Below are positions 11,977-21,244 of a stretch of 64,000 bases of DNA, piece by piece. Source of the DNA: Aquabacterium commune (GTDB taxonomy: Bacteria > Pseudomonadota > Gammaproteobacteria > Burkholderiales > Burkholderiaceae_C); contig NZ_SNXW01000005.1 in the NCBI RefSeq assembly GCF_004362855.1, positions 224,429 to 288,428 on the forward strand, read 5' to 3'. A program made the position numbers and the translations under genes. Below the pieces are notes generated by a model. It had not been told where the DNA came from. It made no database searches and saw nothing but the letters and a program-made list of their open reading frames with translations. The number at the start of each line of letters is the position of its first letter. Within the stretch, counting starts at the first letter, position 1.

Positions 11977-12672
11977 TCAGCGCAGTGAGTCTCGCTTGTA
12001 CCGCAGCATGCGCCCGCGGTACGGCGCCTCGCCTTCGCGGGCGTGGCTCAGGTCCACCTCTTCCAGCGCGAAGCCCTCGGCGGCCATGCGGCGGTTGAAG
12101 CCGCTGCGGTTGCCCCGGTTCGGGTCCACGATGAGCACCTCGGCCGTGGGCTGCGCGTGCCGGGCGATGAAGCGCGAGAGGTGGCCCGAGTCGTCGCGCT
12201 CGTAGAGCACGTCGCTGCCCATGATGAGGTCGAAGCGGCCTTCCACCACCGGGCGGCCTGCGCGCACCGGCGCGTCGTCGGCATCGGCCCAGTTGCCATG
12301 GCGGTAGGGCAGCGGCAGCAGCTCGTTGAGCGCGGTGTTGTCGCTCAGGAAACGCGATGTCAGCGGGTGGCAGTCGGAGGCGGTGACGTCTTCGCCGCGG
12401 CGGTGCATGACCAGGCTGGCCAGCGCCAGGCCGCAGCCCACTTCCAGGATGCGTTCCTGCGGCACCGTGGCGCGGCGCTCCATCCAGCTGGCGAGCTCTT
12501 GCGACGAGGGCCACAGCAGGCCGAACAGCGGCCACATGGCGCTGGAGATGCCCAGCGCCTCGGCCTCGCCGAGCGGATCGGCGAACTGCTGGCGGTCCAG
12601 CAGCGACTGGATGAGGAGGTGGGGCGCGCCGTGGATGGCGACGCTTTCTTGCTTGGTCTGGTAGCCCGGCAT
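11977..12672 (-). CDS. Methyltransf_16-type (FAM86/METTL-like) class I methyltransferase
   Basis: A 231-aa SAM-dependent methyltransferase. The start at 12672 (MPGYQTKQ) is chosen over the upstream ATG at 12747. Motif I is ILEVGCGLALASL (about 80-92), the acidic post-I residue is in VTASDCHP, and motif II reads FDLIMGSDVLYE (about 148-159). The D-V-L-Y signature is typical of lysine- or protein-methylating Methyltransf_16 members such as EEF2KMT and CaM-KMT relatives. The substrate is unknown. It converges on rpe with only 15 bp between the stop codons. Confidence 0.82.
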   Translation of the reverse strand: MPGYQTKQESVAIHGAPHLLIQSLLDRQQFADPLGEAEALGISSAMWPLFGLLWPSSQELASWMERRATVPQERILEVGCGLALASLVMHRRGEDVTASDCHPLTSRFLSDNTALNELLPLPYRHGNWADADDAPVRAGRPVVEGRFDLIMGSDVLYERDDSGHLSRFIARHAQPTAEVLIVDPNRGNRSGFNRRMAAEGFALEEVDLSHAREGEAPYRGRMLRYKRDSLR

Positions 12673-12769
12673 GCGGACGTCCCCTGGTTCGGTGAGTGGG
12701 CGCCATGCAGCGACCTGAATCCCCCAAACGCACAAGGGGGCACTCACGAAGGGGCAGAACGGAATCTCG

Positions 12770-13711
12770 TCAGTTTAACGGCAGCACGCGCGCCAGGAAA
12801 GCCAATTGGTGTTGCAGCACCTGCGGGAACAGCGGCTCGAAGTAGGGGTCGAAGTGGTCGGCATCAACGGTCACCACCTGCAACTTCGGGTTGCCCACGC
12901 GCGCGACCTTGTCGGCCACGAAGGGTGCGACGGTGTCGCCGGTGGCCCCGAGGATGAGCAGGGGCACCTGCACGTCTTTCAGGCGCTTCCAGGGGCGGTA
13001 GAAGGGCATGGTCAGGGTCGAGCGCGCGGCCACGCGGTTGTCGTAGCGCCGATTCGGCCAGGCGGCCAGGGCGCGTTGCAGCGCGTCCCAGGCGCCGTCG
13101 CGGTCCATGGTGCCGAAATCGCCCGGGGGCGCCAGGGTCGGCACGCACAGCGGCGGCCCCGGCTTGAGCAGGTCGATCAGGCCGAGCGCCGTGAACTGCA
13201 GCTGGCGCAGCGGCGACATCGACAGCGTGGCCGCCAGGCCATCGAGCATGGGCACCTGGACGATGGCGCCTTGCAGCTCGGGGTGCTGGCCGGCGAGGTC
13301 CACCACGTGGCCACCACCGAAGGAGGTGCCCCACAGCACGATGCGGTCGGCGGCGACCCACGGTTGCGCCTTGAGGTGCACCAGGGCGGTGTCGCTCACG
13401 CGGCGACGGCGCCAGGGGTTGATGCCCTGGCGCGGGAAGCCACCGCTGTCGCCCCAGCCGGGGTGGTCGAACTCCATCACGGCGTAGCCGGCTTCGACGA
13501 AGCGGTGCACGAAGGACGAGGTCAGCGCCATCTGCACGCTGCCCCAGCCGCCCACCATCAGGATGGCCGGCCGCGGTGCCTCGGGGGTGGCGTCGGGCGG
13601 CAGGTGCAGGGTCGCGGCACACAGCGCCCCTTCGGCCTGGAAGGTGGATTTGACGCGGCGCACGCGCACGTGGGAGGTGTCCGGGTAGCGGCGTTCGGTT
13701 GGGCGGTTCAT
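12770..13711 (-). CDS. Alpha/beta hydrolase coupled to a monooxygenase
   Basis: A 313-aa alpha/beta-hydrolase. The nucleophile elbow reads G-T-S-F-G-G (WGTSFGGGH), an oxyanion region precedes it (MVGGWGSVQ), and likely acid and base are in GATGDTVAPF and DADHFDPYF near the C-terminus. The start ATG (13711) overlaps the TGA of the upstream BVMO as ATGA, so the pair is translationally coupled. BVMOs convert ketones to esters or lactones, and a dedicated esterase commonly completes the ring or chain cleavage. That makes this the probable ester-hydrolysing partner. The substrate is not known. Confidence 0.85.
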   Translation of the reverse strand: MNRPTERRYPDTSHVRVRRVKSTFQAEGALCAATLHLPPDATPEAPRPAILMVGGWGSVQMALTSSFVHRFVEAGYAVMEFDHPGWGDSGGFPRQGINPWRRRRVSDTALVHLKAQPWVAADRIVLWGTSFGGGHVVDLAGQHPELQGAIVQVPMLDGLAATLSMSPLRQLQFTALGLIDLLKPGPPLCVPTLAPPGDFGTMDRDGAWDALQRALAAWPNRRYDNRVAARSTLTMPFYRPWKRLKDVQVPLLILGATGDTVAPFVADKVARVGNPKLQVVTVDADHFDPYFEPLFPQVLQHQLAFLARVLPLN

Positions 13712-15231
13712 GGGGTCGTGGTGGTGCGGTTGGTGCGGCTGGTGTGGGTGGGAGTGACCGGGGTGATCGGCTGGAAATGGTAGGCGCCCCAGTCCTGGCG
13801 GCGGGTCAGCCAGCGGTAGCTCAGGGTGAAGCCGGGCCAGTTGGTGCTGTTGTGGCCCTTGGCATCGACGTACCAGCTGGTGCAGCCGTGCCAGACGGTG
13901 CGCTTCAGCCGCGCCTGGATGCGCGCGTTGTGGGCGTCGTGGCGCTGGGCGTCCACCTCGATGCTGCGCGCGCCTTGCTGGTCCAGCTGGTCGATGCAAC
14001 GCACCACGTGGGCGATCTGGCTCTCCAGCATGTAAACGATGGAGTTGTGGCCCAGGTTGGTGTTGGGCCCGTACAGCATGAAGAAGTTGGGGAAGCCGGG
14101 CACGGTCATGCCGAGGTGGGCCTTCGCGCCTTGCGACCACACCTGGCCGAGCGCGATGCCGTCGCGGCCGCGCACGTCCATGGGCGCCAGGAACTCGGTG
14201 GCGGCGAAACCGGTGCCCAGGACCAGCACGTCGGCGGCGTGGTGGCGGCCGTCTTCGGTCTCCACGCCATCGGGCGTGATGCGCCGGATGCCGGTGGTGA
14301 CCAGGCTCACGTTCGGGCGCGCCATGGTGGTCAGGTACTCGCTGGACAGCAAGATGCGCTTGCAGCCGATGGGGTAATCGGGCGTGAGGCGCTGGCGCAA
14401 GGCCGGGTCGGCCACCTGCCGCTTCAGCATGCGCCGAAAGGGCAGGCCGCCGGCCAGCGTCATCAGGCTGTGCAGGCGCGTGAAGGCCAGCGCGCGCGAT
14501 TCGTAGCTCAGGTACACCCAGGCGCGGTGCAGCTTCATGGCGGCGGGCACGTGGCGAAAGAGCGCCTTCTCCCAAGGGCGGTAGGCGCGGTCGGGCCGGG
14601 GCAGCAGGTAGGCCGCCGAGCGCTGGAAGACGTGCAATTGCGCCACGTCTGGGGCGATGGCGGGCACGAACTGGATGGCCGAGGCCCCGGTGCCGATCAC
14701 GGCGACGCGCTTGCCGCGCAGGTCGCAGCCGTGGTCCCACTGGGCCGAGTGGAAGCAGGGCCCGTGGAAGTCGGCCAGGCCGGGGATGCGGGGCAGCGCA
14801 GGCCGGCTGAGCTGGCCCATGCCCGTGACCAGCACGCGCGCGCGCAGCGACCCGCCCCCCACCAGCGTGACCTGCCAGCAGCCCTCGGCCTCGTCCCAGC
14901 GGGCGGCGCTGACCTCGCTCTGAAAGCGGATGTGCGGGCGCAGCCCGAAGCGCTCGGCGCAATCGCGCAGGTAGGCGTGGATTTCGGCCTGGGTGGCGAA
15001 CACGCGCGACCACTCGGGGTTGGGCGCGAAGGAAAACGAGTACAGGTGCGAGGGCACGTCGCAGGCCGCGCCGGGGTAGGTGTTGTCGCGCCAGACCCCG
15101 CCGACGTCCGCGGCGCGCTCCAGCAGCACGAAGTCGTGGCGACCGCTGCGCTGCAACGCCACCGCCATGCCGATGCCAGCGAAGCCGGTGCCGATGATGA
15201 GCGTGCCGTGGATGGGGGGCGTGTCCTGCAT
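13708..15231 (-). CDS. Flavin-dependent monooxygenase, Baeyer-Villiger type (BVMO 1)
   Basis: A 507-aa flavoprotein monooxygenase. The FAD-binding Rossmann motif is GTGFAGIG at about 14-21, followed by GGVWRDNTYPGAACD. The BVMO fingerprint F-x-G-x3-H-x3-W appears as FHGPCFHSAQWD, with D in place of the usual P. The NADPH-binding Rossmann motif is GTGASA. LGTGFAATEF and the C-terminal CTSWY/NWPGFT boxes fit the cyclohexanone/phenylacetone-monooxygenase-like branch. It probably inserts oxygen into a ketone to give an ester, hydrolysed by the coupled hydrolase. An AraC-type regulator is transcribed divergently 90 bp away and is a likely activator. Confidence 0.88.
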   Translation of the reverse strand: MQDTPPIHGTLIIGTGFAGIGMAVALQRSGRHDFVLLERAADVGGVWRDNTYPGAACDVPSHLYSFSFAPNPEWSRVFATQAEIHAYLRDCAERFGLRPHIRFQSEVSAARWDEAEGCWQVTLVGGGSLRARVLVTGMGQLSRPALPRIPGLADFHGPCFHSAQWDHGCDLRGKRVAVIGTGASAIQFVPAIAPDVAQLHVFQRSAAYLLPRPDRAYRPWEKALFRHVPAAMKLHRAWVYLSYESRALAFTRLHSLMTLAGGLPFRRMLKRQVADPALRQRLTPDYPIGCKRILLSSEYLTTMARPNVSLVTTGIRRITPDGVETEDGRHHAADVLVLGTGFAATEFLAPMDVRGRDGIALGQVWSQGAKAHLGMTVPGFPNFFMLYGPNTNLGHNSIVYMLESQIAHVVRCIDQLDQQGARSIEVDAQRHDAHNARIQARLKRTVWHGCTSWYVDAKGHNSTNWPGFTLSYRWLTRRQDWGAYHFQPITPVTPTHTSRTNRTTTTP

Positions 15232-15321
15232 GGGGTCTCCTGAGCCTGGGCTCGCATGGTGGCAGGGGCCGGGTCAGACCTGAATGTTGCGCGGGGCCAG
15301 CCGCTTTATGATTTGGGCCAC

Positions 15322-16335
15322 ATGCGCTTCTTCGACTTCACCCGCAGCCCGGCCAGCGCCCGCCTGATGCTGGCCTTCGCCGAGGAGCGGGGCGCCCCGG
15401 TGGCCGCCTTGCTGTCAGCGGCGGGTCTGAGCCGCGCCCAACTCGACGACCCGCACACCGACATCACCGCCTTGCAGGAGCTGCGCATCGCCGAGCGCCT
15501 TTTGCAGGCCTTGGGCGCTGCGCCCGGCCTGGGCATGGAGGTGGGCCTGCGCTACAGCTTTTCCACCTACGGCATCTGGGGCCTGGGCCTGGTCAGCAGC
15601 GCCACCGCGGCCGACGCCCTGAGCCTGGCCTTGCGCTCCATGCCGCTGGCCTACGCCTTCTCCCTCATCGCTTTCCACGAAGACGCCGACACCGCGGTGC
15701 TCAGCTTTGGCGAGCCCGATGTGTCCGCGGGCCTGCGCCGCTTCCTGGTGGAGCGCGACATGACCGCCGCCGCCCGCCTGTTGCACGAGACGCTGGGCCA
15801 GACCGGCGTGCTCACGCGCTTCACCTTGCGCAGCCCGGAGGCGGCCTCACCCGAGCTTCAGGAGCGCATCGCGCGCCAGTTCGGGGTGCGCCCGAGCCAC
15901 GGCGCGGCAGCCAACACGCTGGGCTTCGAGCGCCGGTGGCTGTCGCAGCCCTTGCCGCAGGCCAACCCCCTGACCGTCGCGGTGTGCGAAGACGCGGGCG
16001 CGCAGCTCATGGCGCGGCGCCGTGCAGACCAGGGCGTCACCGAGCTGGTGCGAGGCTACCTGGCGGTGGCGCCCCTGGATCGCACACCGGACCTGCCCGA
16101 GGTCGCCCGCTTGCTTCAGCTCAGCGAGCGCACGCTCAAGCGCCGCCTGCAAGACGATGGCACCAGCTTTCGGGCCTTGCTGATCGACGTGCGCAAGCAG
16201 CAGGCCCGCGAGCTGCTGAACAACCGCGCGCTGTCGCTGTCCGACATCGCCGAGCAGATGGGCTTCAGCGACCTGTCGAGTTTTTCCCAGGCCTTCAAGC
16301 GCTGGTTCGGCGTCGCGCCCAGCCGCATGCGCTGA
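15322..16335 (+). CDS. AraC-family transcriptional regulator divergent from BVMO 1
   Basis: A 337-aa regulator of the OruR/ArgR-like AraC group with a large N-terminal Arabinose_bd (PF12625-type) sensor domain (about 1-215) and a C-terminal pair of HTHs (about 240-337). The HTH region shows PEVARLLQLSERTLKRRLQDDGTSF and SDIAEQMGFSDLSSFSQAFKRWFG. The ATG at 15322 matches where homology begins; a -10-like TATGAT at 15307-15312 lies very close, so the transcript could be nearly leaderless. Its position opposite the BVMO/hydrolase operon suggests it activates those genes in response to a hydrophobic substrate. Confidence 0.88.
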   Translation: MRFFDFTRSPASARLMLAFAEERGAPVAALLSAAGLSRAQLDDPHTDITALQELRIAERLLQALGAAPGLGMEVGLRYSFSTYGIWGLGLVSSATAADALSLALRSMPLAYAFSLIAFHEDADTAVLSFGEPDVSAGLRRFLVERDMTAAARLLHETLGQTGVLTRFTLRSPEAASPELQERIARQFGVRPSHGAAANTLGFERRWLSQPLPQANPLTVAVCEDAGAQLMARRRADQGVTELVRGYLAVAPLDRTPDLPEVARLLQLSERTLKRRLQDDGTSFRALLIDVRKQQARELLNNRALSLSDIAEQMGFSDLSSFSQAFKRWFGVAPSRMR

Positions 16336-16363
16336 GCGTCGGTGGCAAGGCTATGCTGCGCGC

Positions 16364-17521
16364 ATGCCCCGCTTTGCCCACCCCCTGAATTCCCGCCTGC
16401 CCACGGTCGGCACCACCATCTTCACGGTGATGTCGGCCCTGGCGCAGGAGTGCGGCGCCATCAACCTGTCGCAGGGCTTCCCCGATTTCGACGCGCCCGC
16501 CGAATTGCTCGATGCGCTCGACGCGGCCGCGCGCGCCGGCCACAACCAGTACGCGCCCATGGCCGGCATGCCGGTGCTGCGCGAGGCCATCGCGGCCAAG
16601 GTCGAGGCGCTCTATGGCGCGCAGTACGACGTGGCCTCGGAGGTCACCGTCACGGCAGGCGCGACGCAGGCCATCTTCACCGCCATCGCGGCCCTGGTGC
16701 ACCCGGGTGACGAGGTCATCGTGTTCGCGCCCGCTTACGACAGCTACGCGCCGTCCGTCGAGTTGCAAGGGGGCCGGGTGGTTCACGCCGAGCTGCTGGC
16801 ACCGACCTACCGTCCGGACTGGGCCGCCGTGAAAGCGCTGGTGACGCCGCGCACCCGCATGGTCATCGTCAACAGCCCGCACAACCCCACGGGCAGCGTC
16901 TGGACGGCCGATGACGTGGCCGCGCTGGCCGACGTCGTGCAGGGCACCGGCATCGTCGTGCTGTCTGACGAGGTCTATGAGCACATGGTCTATGACGGCG
17001 TGCGCCATGAAAGCGTGATGCGCCACCCCGAGTTGCTTCAGCGCAGCATCGTGGTCTCCAGCTTCGGCAAGACCTGCCACGCCACCGGCTGGAAGGTGGC
17101 TTACGCCCTGGCCCCGCGCGAGCTGATGGCCGAGTTCCGCAAGGCCCACCAGTTCATCGTGTTCACGGTGCACACGCCCTCGCAGGTGGCGCTGGCCGAG
17201 TTCATGAAGAAGCCCGGCTGGTACGCCCAGTTGCTGGCGCTGTACCAGGGCAAGCGCGACATCTTCCGCCAGGCCCTGGCCGGCTCGCGTTTCGAGCTGT
17301 TGCCCTGCGAAGGCACCTATTTCCAGTGCGTGAAGTACGGCGCCATCAGCGACGAGGGCGACCGCGCTTTCGCCGAGCGCCTGGCGCGCGAGCACGGCGT
17401 GGCCGCCATCCCCGTGTCGGCTTTCTACCCGGATGGGCGCGACCACGGCGTCATCCGCTTTTGCTTTGCCAAGTCGGCCGACACCCTGGGGCGTGCGCTG
17501 GAGCGGCTGACCAAGCTCTGA
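16364..17521 (+). CDS. Pyridoxal-phosphate aminotransferase (YbdL/kynurenine-aminotransferase-like)
   Basis: A 385-aa fold-type I class I/II aminotransferase. The N-terminus has INLSQGFPDFDAP, the NSPHNPTGSVW loop contains the substrate/PLP-binding Asn, and SDEVYEH holds the ring-stacking Asp/Tyr. The catalytic lysine is in SSFGKTCHATGWKVAY. The SFGKT(C/Y)H.TGWK pattern is typical of methionine aminotransferase YbdL and kynurenine-oxoglutarate transaminases. It probably uses methionine, glutamine or aromatic amino acids with a 2-oxo acid. The start 29 bp after the AraC stop suggests read-through, though a functional link is unproven. Confidence 0.92.
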   Translation: MPRFAHPLNSRLPTVGTTIFTVMSALAQECGAINLSQGFPDFDAPAELLDALDAAARAGHNQYAPMAGMPVLREAIAAKVEALYGAQYDVASEVTVTAGATQAIFTAIAALVHPGDEVIVFAPAYDSYAPSVELQGGRVVHAELLAPTYRPDWAAVKALVTPRTRMVIVNSPHNPTGSVWTADDVAALADVVQGTGIVVLSDEVYEHMVYDGVRHESVMRHPELLQRSIVVSSFGKTCHATGWKVAYALAPRELMAEFRKAHQFIVFTVHTPSQVALAEFMKKPGWYAQLLALYQGKRDIFRQALAGSRFELLPCEGTYFQCVKYGAISDEGDRAFAERLAREHGVAAIPVSAFYPDGRDHGVIRFCFAKSADTLGRALERLTKL

Positions 17522-17655
17522 AGCATGGAGGGCGCCGCGGCGGCCAACCTGGGGAAAGCCCTGTCACGCCGATGGGGGATGAGGTCCGTTGTGAGCGGCA
17601 TGCGGTCCGACAATCGGATGGCATCCACCGACCTCCAAACACAGGGACCCCGCCC

Positions 17656-18714
17656 ATGACACTCCGCCGTTGTCTGCGCCTGGCCGTGAGCGCCACCGCG
17701 ATGCTTGCTGCGTTCGCGCTCGCCGCGCCCGCCCAGGCCGCCACCAAGGTTTGCATCTTCGACTTCCTGGGCACCTCGGGCGATGCCTTCAACCTGGCCC
17801 GCGATTTCGCCGTGGCCATGCAGCGCGAGGGCGTGGAGCTGGAACTCAAGGGCTACAACGACGAGGGCCAGGCGCTCAACGCCTACATCGCCGGGCAGTG
17901 CGATGGCCTGCTGGCCACGGGTTTCCGCACGCGCCAGTTCAACGCGGTGGCCGCCTCGACCGACTCGCTGGGCGCCACCACCATCGTGCGCAACGGCAAC
18001 GTGGACGTCCCCGGCACCTACGAGGTGCTGCGCAAGCTCATCCACACCTTCGCTTCGCCGTCGCCGCAGGTGGCCAAGCTGATGGTGCAGGGCGAGCACG
18101 AGGTGGCGGGCATCACGCCGGCCGGCATCGCCTACCCCTTCATGGTGGACCGCAAGCTCAACTCGGTGGAGGCGCTGGCCGGCAAGCGCATCATCGCGCT
18201 GGCCTATGACCCGGCGCAGGCGGCCATGGTCCAGCGCATCAAGGGCATCCCGGTGCCGGCCACCATCTCCGACTTCCACCTCAAGTTCAACAGCGGTCAG
18301 GTGGACATGCTGGCCGCGCCGACCATGGCCTACCTGCCGCTGGAGCTGAACAAAGGCCTGGGCAGCAAGGGCGCCATCACGCGCTTCCCGCTGCTGGTCG
18401 TGACCTACCAGATGGTGGTCCGGCACAGCAAGTTCCCGCCGGGTTTCGGCGTCCAGGCGCGCACCTTCTGGGCCGGCCAGTTCGACCGGGTCATGCAGCT
18501 CATCCGCCGCGCCGATGCCTCCGTGCCGCCGCAGGCCTGGATGGACCTGGAGCCGCAGGACAATGTGCGTTACACCCAGCTGTTGCGCGAGTCCCGCATG
18601 CAGCTCACGCAGCAGGGCCTGTACGACAAGCGCGGCCTGAAGATCCTCAAGCGCATCCGCTGCCACGTCAACGCGGCCGACGCGGAGTGCGGCACCAAGC
18701 AGGAAGAGGACTGA
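17656..18714 (+). CDS. AdeT1/2-like (DUF6091) periplasmic putative solute-binding protein
   Basis: A 352-aa exported protein. Residues 1-29 are a Sec signal peptide ending AQA. The mature start KVCIFDFLGTSGDAFNLARDFA resembles the Acinetobacter AdeT1/AdeT2 family, labelled a putative RND-efflux component but built like a TRAP or ABC solute-binding protein. No permease gene is adjacent. Cysteines in the C-terminal tail (RCHVNAADAECG) could form a disulfide. The start at 17656 gives a clean leader; the longer ORF from 17326 overlaps the aminotransferase and is not credible. Ligand and partner are unknown. Confidence 0.7.
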   Translation: MTLRRCLRLAVSATAMLAAFALAAPAQAATKVCIFDFLGTSGDAFNLARDFAVAMQREGVELELKGYNDEGQALNAYIAGQCDGLLATGFRTRQFNAVAASTDSLGATTIVRNGNVDVPGTYEVLRKLIHTFASPSPQVAKLMVQGEHEVAGITPAGIAYPFMVDRKLNSVEALAGKRIIALAYDPAQAAMVQRIKGIPVPATISDFHLKFNSGQVDMLAAPTMAYLPLELNKGLGSKGAITRFPLLVVTYQMVVRHSKFPPGFGVQARTFWAGQFDRVMQLIRRADASVPPQAWMDLEPQDNVRYTQLLRESRMQLTQQGLYDKRGLKILKRIRCHVNAADAECGTKQEED

Positions 18715-18722
18715 GCCCACCC

Positions 18723-19751
18723 ATGACGCCCACCGCCCTTCCCTCCCTTCCCACGTCGATGACCGAAGTCACCATCGCCCAGCCGGGCGACCCCGAGGTG
18801 CTGCAGCCGCGCCAGGTGCCGCTGCCGGTGCCCCGAGCGGGCGAGGTGCTGGTGAAGGTGGCTGCCGCGGGCGTGAACCGGCCGGACGTGCTGCAGCGCC
18901 GCGGCCTCTACCCCATGCCCCCGGGCGTGAACCCGACGCCGGGCCTGGAGGTGGCGGGCACGGTGGTGGCCTTGGGGGAGGGTGTGCAGGATGGCAGCGC
19001 GGCGTTCCGGATCGGTGACGCCGTCTGCGGCCTCACCGAGGGCGGGGGTTACGCCGAGTACTGCGTGGTGCCGGCCACCCAGCTGCTGCCCCAGCCCGCG
19101 GGCCTGAGCGCCGCACAGGCCGCAGCCATCCCCGAAACCTTCTTCACCGTCTGGGCCAACCTCTTCCAGACCGGGCGCGCCCGTGCCGGCGAAACCCTGC
19201 TGGTGCACGGCGGCACCAGCGGCATCGGTTCCACCGCGCTCATGCTGGCGCGCGAATTCGGCCTGAAGGCCATCTCCACCGACGGTGGGCCCGAGAAGGG
19301 CGTTTGGGCGCAGCGCTTCGGCGCCGAGCTCAGCATCGACCACCGCAGCACCGACTTCCTGCCCCAGGTGATGGCCTGGAGCGGCGGGCGCGGCGTGGAC
19401 ATCGTCCTGGACATCATGGGCGCCTCGCATGTCGAGCGCAACCTTGGCGCCCTCACCCGCGACGGCCGCCTGCTGCTGATCGGCTTCATGGGCGGGGTGC
19501 AGGTCGAGGGCTTCAACCTGATGCCGATCCTGCTCAAGCGCCTGGTGGTCACGGGTTCGACCCTGCGCGCGCGCACGGCACCTGAGAAAGCCGCCATCGC
19601 CCAAGGCCTGCGCGAGCACGTCTGGCCGGTGCTCTCGGCCGGGCGCTGTGTGCCGCATGTGTGCCAGACCTTCCCGCTGGCGCAGGCCGCCGAGGCCCAC
19701 CGCCTCATGGAAGGCCGTGGCCACATCGGCAAGATCGTGCTGACGGTCTGA
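18723..19751 (+). CDS. NAD(P)H quinone oxidoreductase, PIG3/zeta-crystallin type
   Basis: A 342-aa zinc-independent medium-chain dehydrogenase/reductase of the TIGR02824 (PIG3) type. Indicators are GVNRPDVLQRRGLYPMPPG near residue 48, the family substrate-channel pattern, then PGLEVAGTVVALG. The nucleotide-binding region has LLVHGGTSGIGSTALMLA, and IDHRSTDFL plus RGVDIVLDIMG follow. It likely reduces quinones or enals with NADPH. The start ATG at 18723 is 8 bp after the preceding stop; an internal ATG at 18759 (MTEVTIAQPG) would match the usual family N-terminus and could be the real start. Confidence 0.9.
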   Translation: MTPTALPSLPTSMTEVTIAQPGDPEVLQPRQVPLPVPRAGEVLVKVAAAGVNRPDVLQRRGLYPMPPGVNPTPGLEVAGTVVALGEGVQDGSAAFRIGDAVCGLTEGGGYAEYCVVPATQLLPQPAGLSAAQAAAIPETFFTVWANLFQTGRARAGETLLVHGGTSGIGSTALMLAREFGLKAISTDGGPEKGVWAQRFGAELSIDHRSTDFLPQVMAWSGGRGVDIVLDIMGASHVERNLGALTRDGRLLLIGFMGGVQVEGFNLMPILLKRLVVTGSTLRARTAPEKAAIAQGLREHVWPVLSAGRCVPHVCQTFPLAQAAEAHRLMEGRGHIGKIVLTV

Positions 19752-19781
19752 CGGGCCGGTCAGTCCCCGATCAGCCTCCGG

Positions 19782-21113
19782 TCAGCCCCTGAACAAGCGC
19801 CCGGCGTACAGCCCCAGGCCGGTGGCCACCGAGGCCAGGCGGTCGCCGCGCACCGCGCGGGCGCTGGGGAAGGCCGCTTGCAGGGCGTCGGTCAGCAAGG
19901 TCAGGCCGGTCGAGCCGCCTGTGAAGTACAGCGCGCCGAGTTGCCCCGGCTTGAGGCCGGCCAGGCGCACGGTGTCCAGGGCGCACAGGGTGATGCGCTC
20001 CACGTCGGCTTCCAGCGCGCGGGCGGCCTGCTCGGCGTCCAGGCCGTTGTGCAGGCCGGCCTCCACCAGCCCCAAGTCGATGTCGGTGTGGCCACCGTCG
20101 GCCACGGCGATTTTCGCGGTCTCGGCGCGGGCCACCAGGGCGTGGCCCAGGCGGTCCTGCACGACCTTCATCAGGCGGCGATGGTGGGCCGGGTCACCGT
20201 AGAAGTCGGCCATGTTGCGCAGCTCGCTCACGCGCGAGGGCTGGTACACGGTGTTGATCAGGTGCCAGGTGGTGAGGTCGAAATAGACGCGGCTGGGCAC
20301 GGGGCGCGGAGGCTGGCCGAGCACGCTGGGGCCGAAGGCGCCCAGGCCGAGCAGCGGCATGATGCGCGCCAGCGAGATGTGGCGGTCGAAGTCGGTGCCG
20401 GCGATGTGGATGCCGTGGCTGGCCAGGATGTCGTCGCGGCGCTCGGTGCGGGTGGCGCGCTGCGGGCCCACGCGCACCACCGAGAAGTCGGAGGTGCCGC
20501 CGCCGATGTCGGCCACCAGCACGTGCTCTTCCTGCGTGCAGTGCTGCTCGAAGTCGAAGGCCGCGGCGATGGGCTCGAACTGGAAGGCGATGTCGCTGAA
20601 GCCCACGGCGCGGGCGGCGGCGGCCAGCGAGGCCTGCGCGGCGGCATCGCGCACCACGTCGTCATCGACGAAATACACCGGGCGGCCCAGCACGACCTGG
20701 TTCAGCGCCTGGCCGCCGGCGGCCTCGGCCTGCTGGCGCAGGTGGCGCAGGTAGCCAGTGACGATGTCGAGGTACTTCACGCCCAGGCCCTGGCCGACCT
20801 CGGTGGTCTGGTCCACCAGGGCGGTGCCCAGCACGCTCTTCATGGAGCGCATCAGCCGGCCCTCGTAGCCATCGACGTAGGCCTGCACGGCGGCGCGGCC
20901 GAAGCAGCGCGGCAGCGGGTCGTCGGCCGTGGGGCCGGGGCGGGCGGCAGGCGGCTGGTCGTCGGCGTCGGTGGCGTAGAACACCGCCGTGGGCATGGTC
21001 AGGTGCGCGCCTTCCAGCGGGACCAGGCGCATGCCAGCCGAGCCCGCCTCTCCCGCAGTGGGGATGGCGATGGCCGAGTTGGAGGTGCCGAAGTCGATGG
21101 CGCAGAAGGACAT
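19782..21113 (-). CDS. YegD-like Hsp70-family chaperone/actin-fold ATPase
   Basis: A 443-aa actin-like ATPase related to E. coli YegD. The phosphate-1 loop is IDFGTSNSAIAI (5-16), phosphate-2 is VADIGGGTSDFSVV (about 190-203), and the adenosine motif is LYFTGGSTGLTLL (about 397-409). The substrate-binding domain of DnaK is absent, so it is an Hsp70 nucleotide-binding-domain protein only. The ATG at 21113 (MSFCAIDFG) places the phosphate-1 loop at the usual distance. Neighbouring genes give no clear functional link. Its client is unknown. Confidence 0.88.
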   Translation of the reverse strand: MSFCAIDFGTSNSAIAIPTAGEAGSAGMRLVPLEGAHLTMPTAVFYATDADDQPPAARPGPTADDPLPRCFGRAAVQAYVDGYEGRLMRSMKSVLGTALVDQTTEVGQGLGVKYLDIVTGYLRHLRQQAEAAGGQALNQVVLGRPVYFVDDDVVRDAAAQASLAAAARAVGFSDIAFQFEPIAAAFDFEQHCTQEEHVLVADIGGGTSDFSVVRVGPQRATRTERRDDILASHGIHIAGTDFDRHISLARIMPLLGLGAFGPSVLGQPPRPVPSRVYFDLTTWHLINTVYQPSRVSELRNMADFYGDPAHHRRLMKVVQDRLGHALVARAETAKIAVADGGHTDIDLGLVEAGLHNGLDAEQAARALEADVERITLCALDTVRLAGLKPGQLGALYFTGGSTGLTLLTDALQAAFPSARAVRGDRLASVATGLGLYAGRLFRG

Positions 21114-21244
21114 GGGGTGCAGGGGCCGGCCGGAGCAGGTCGAGAAACAAGGCCCGCGATTGTAGGCGTGTGGTGATGACGCGGCGGGGTCAGTGCGCGC
21201 TTGGCTTGCGCCATGGTGGTGCGACGGTGGTGCGATGGCGGTGC

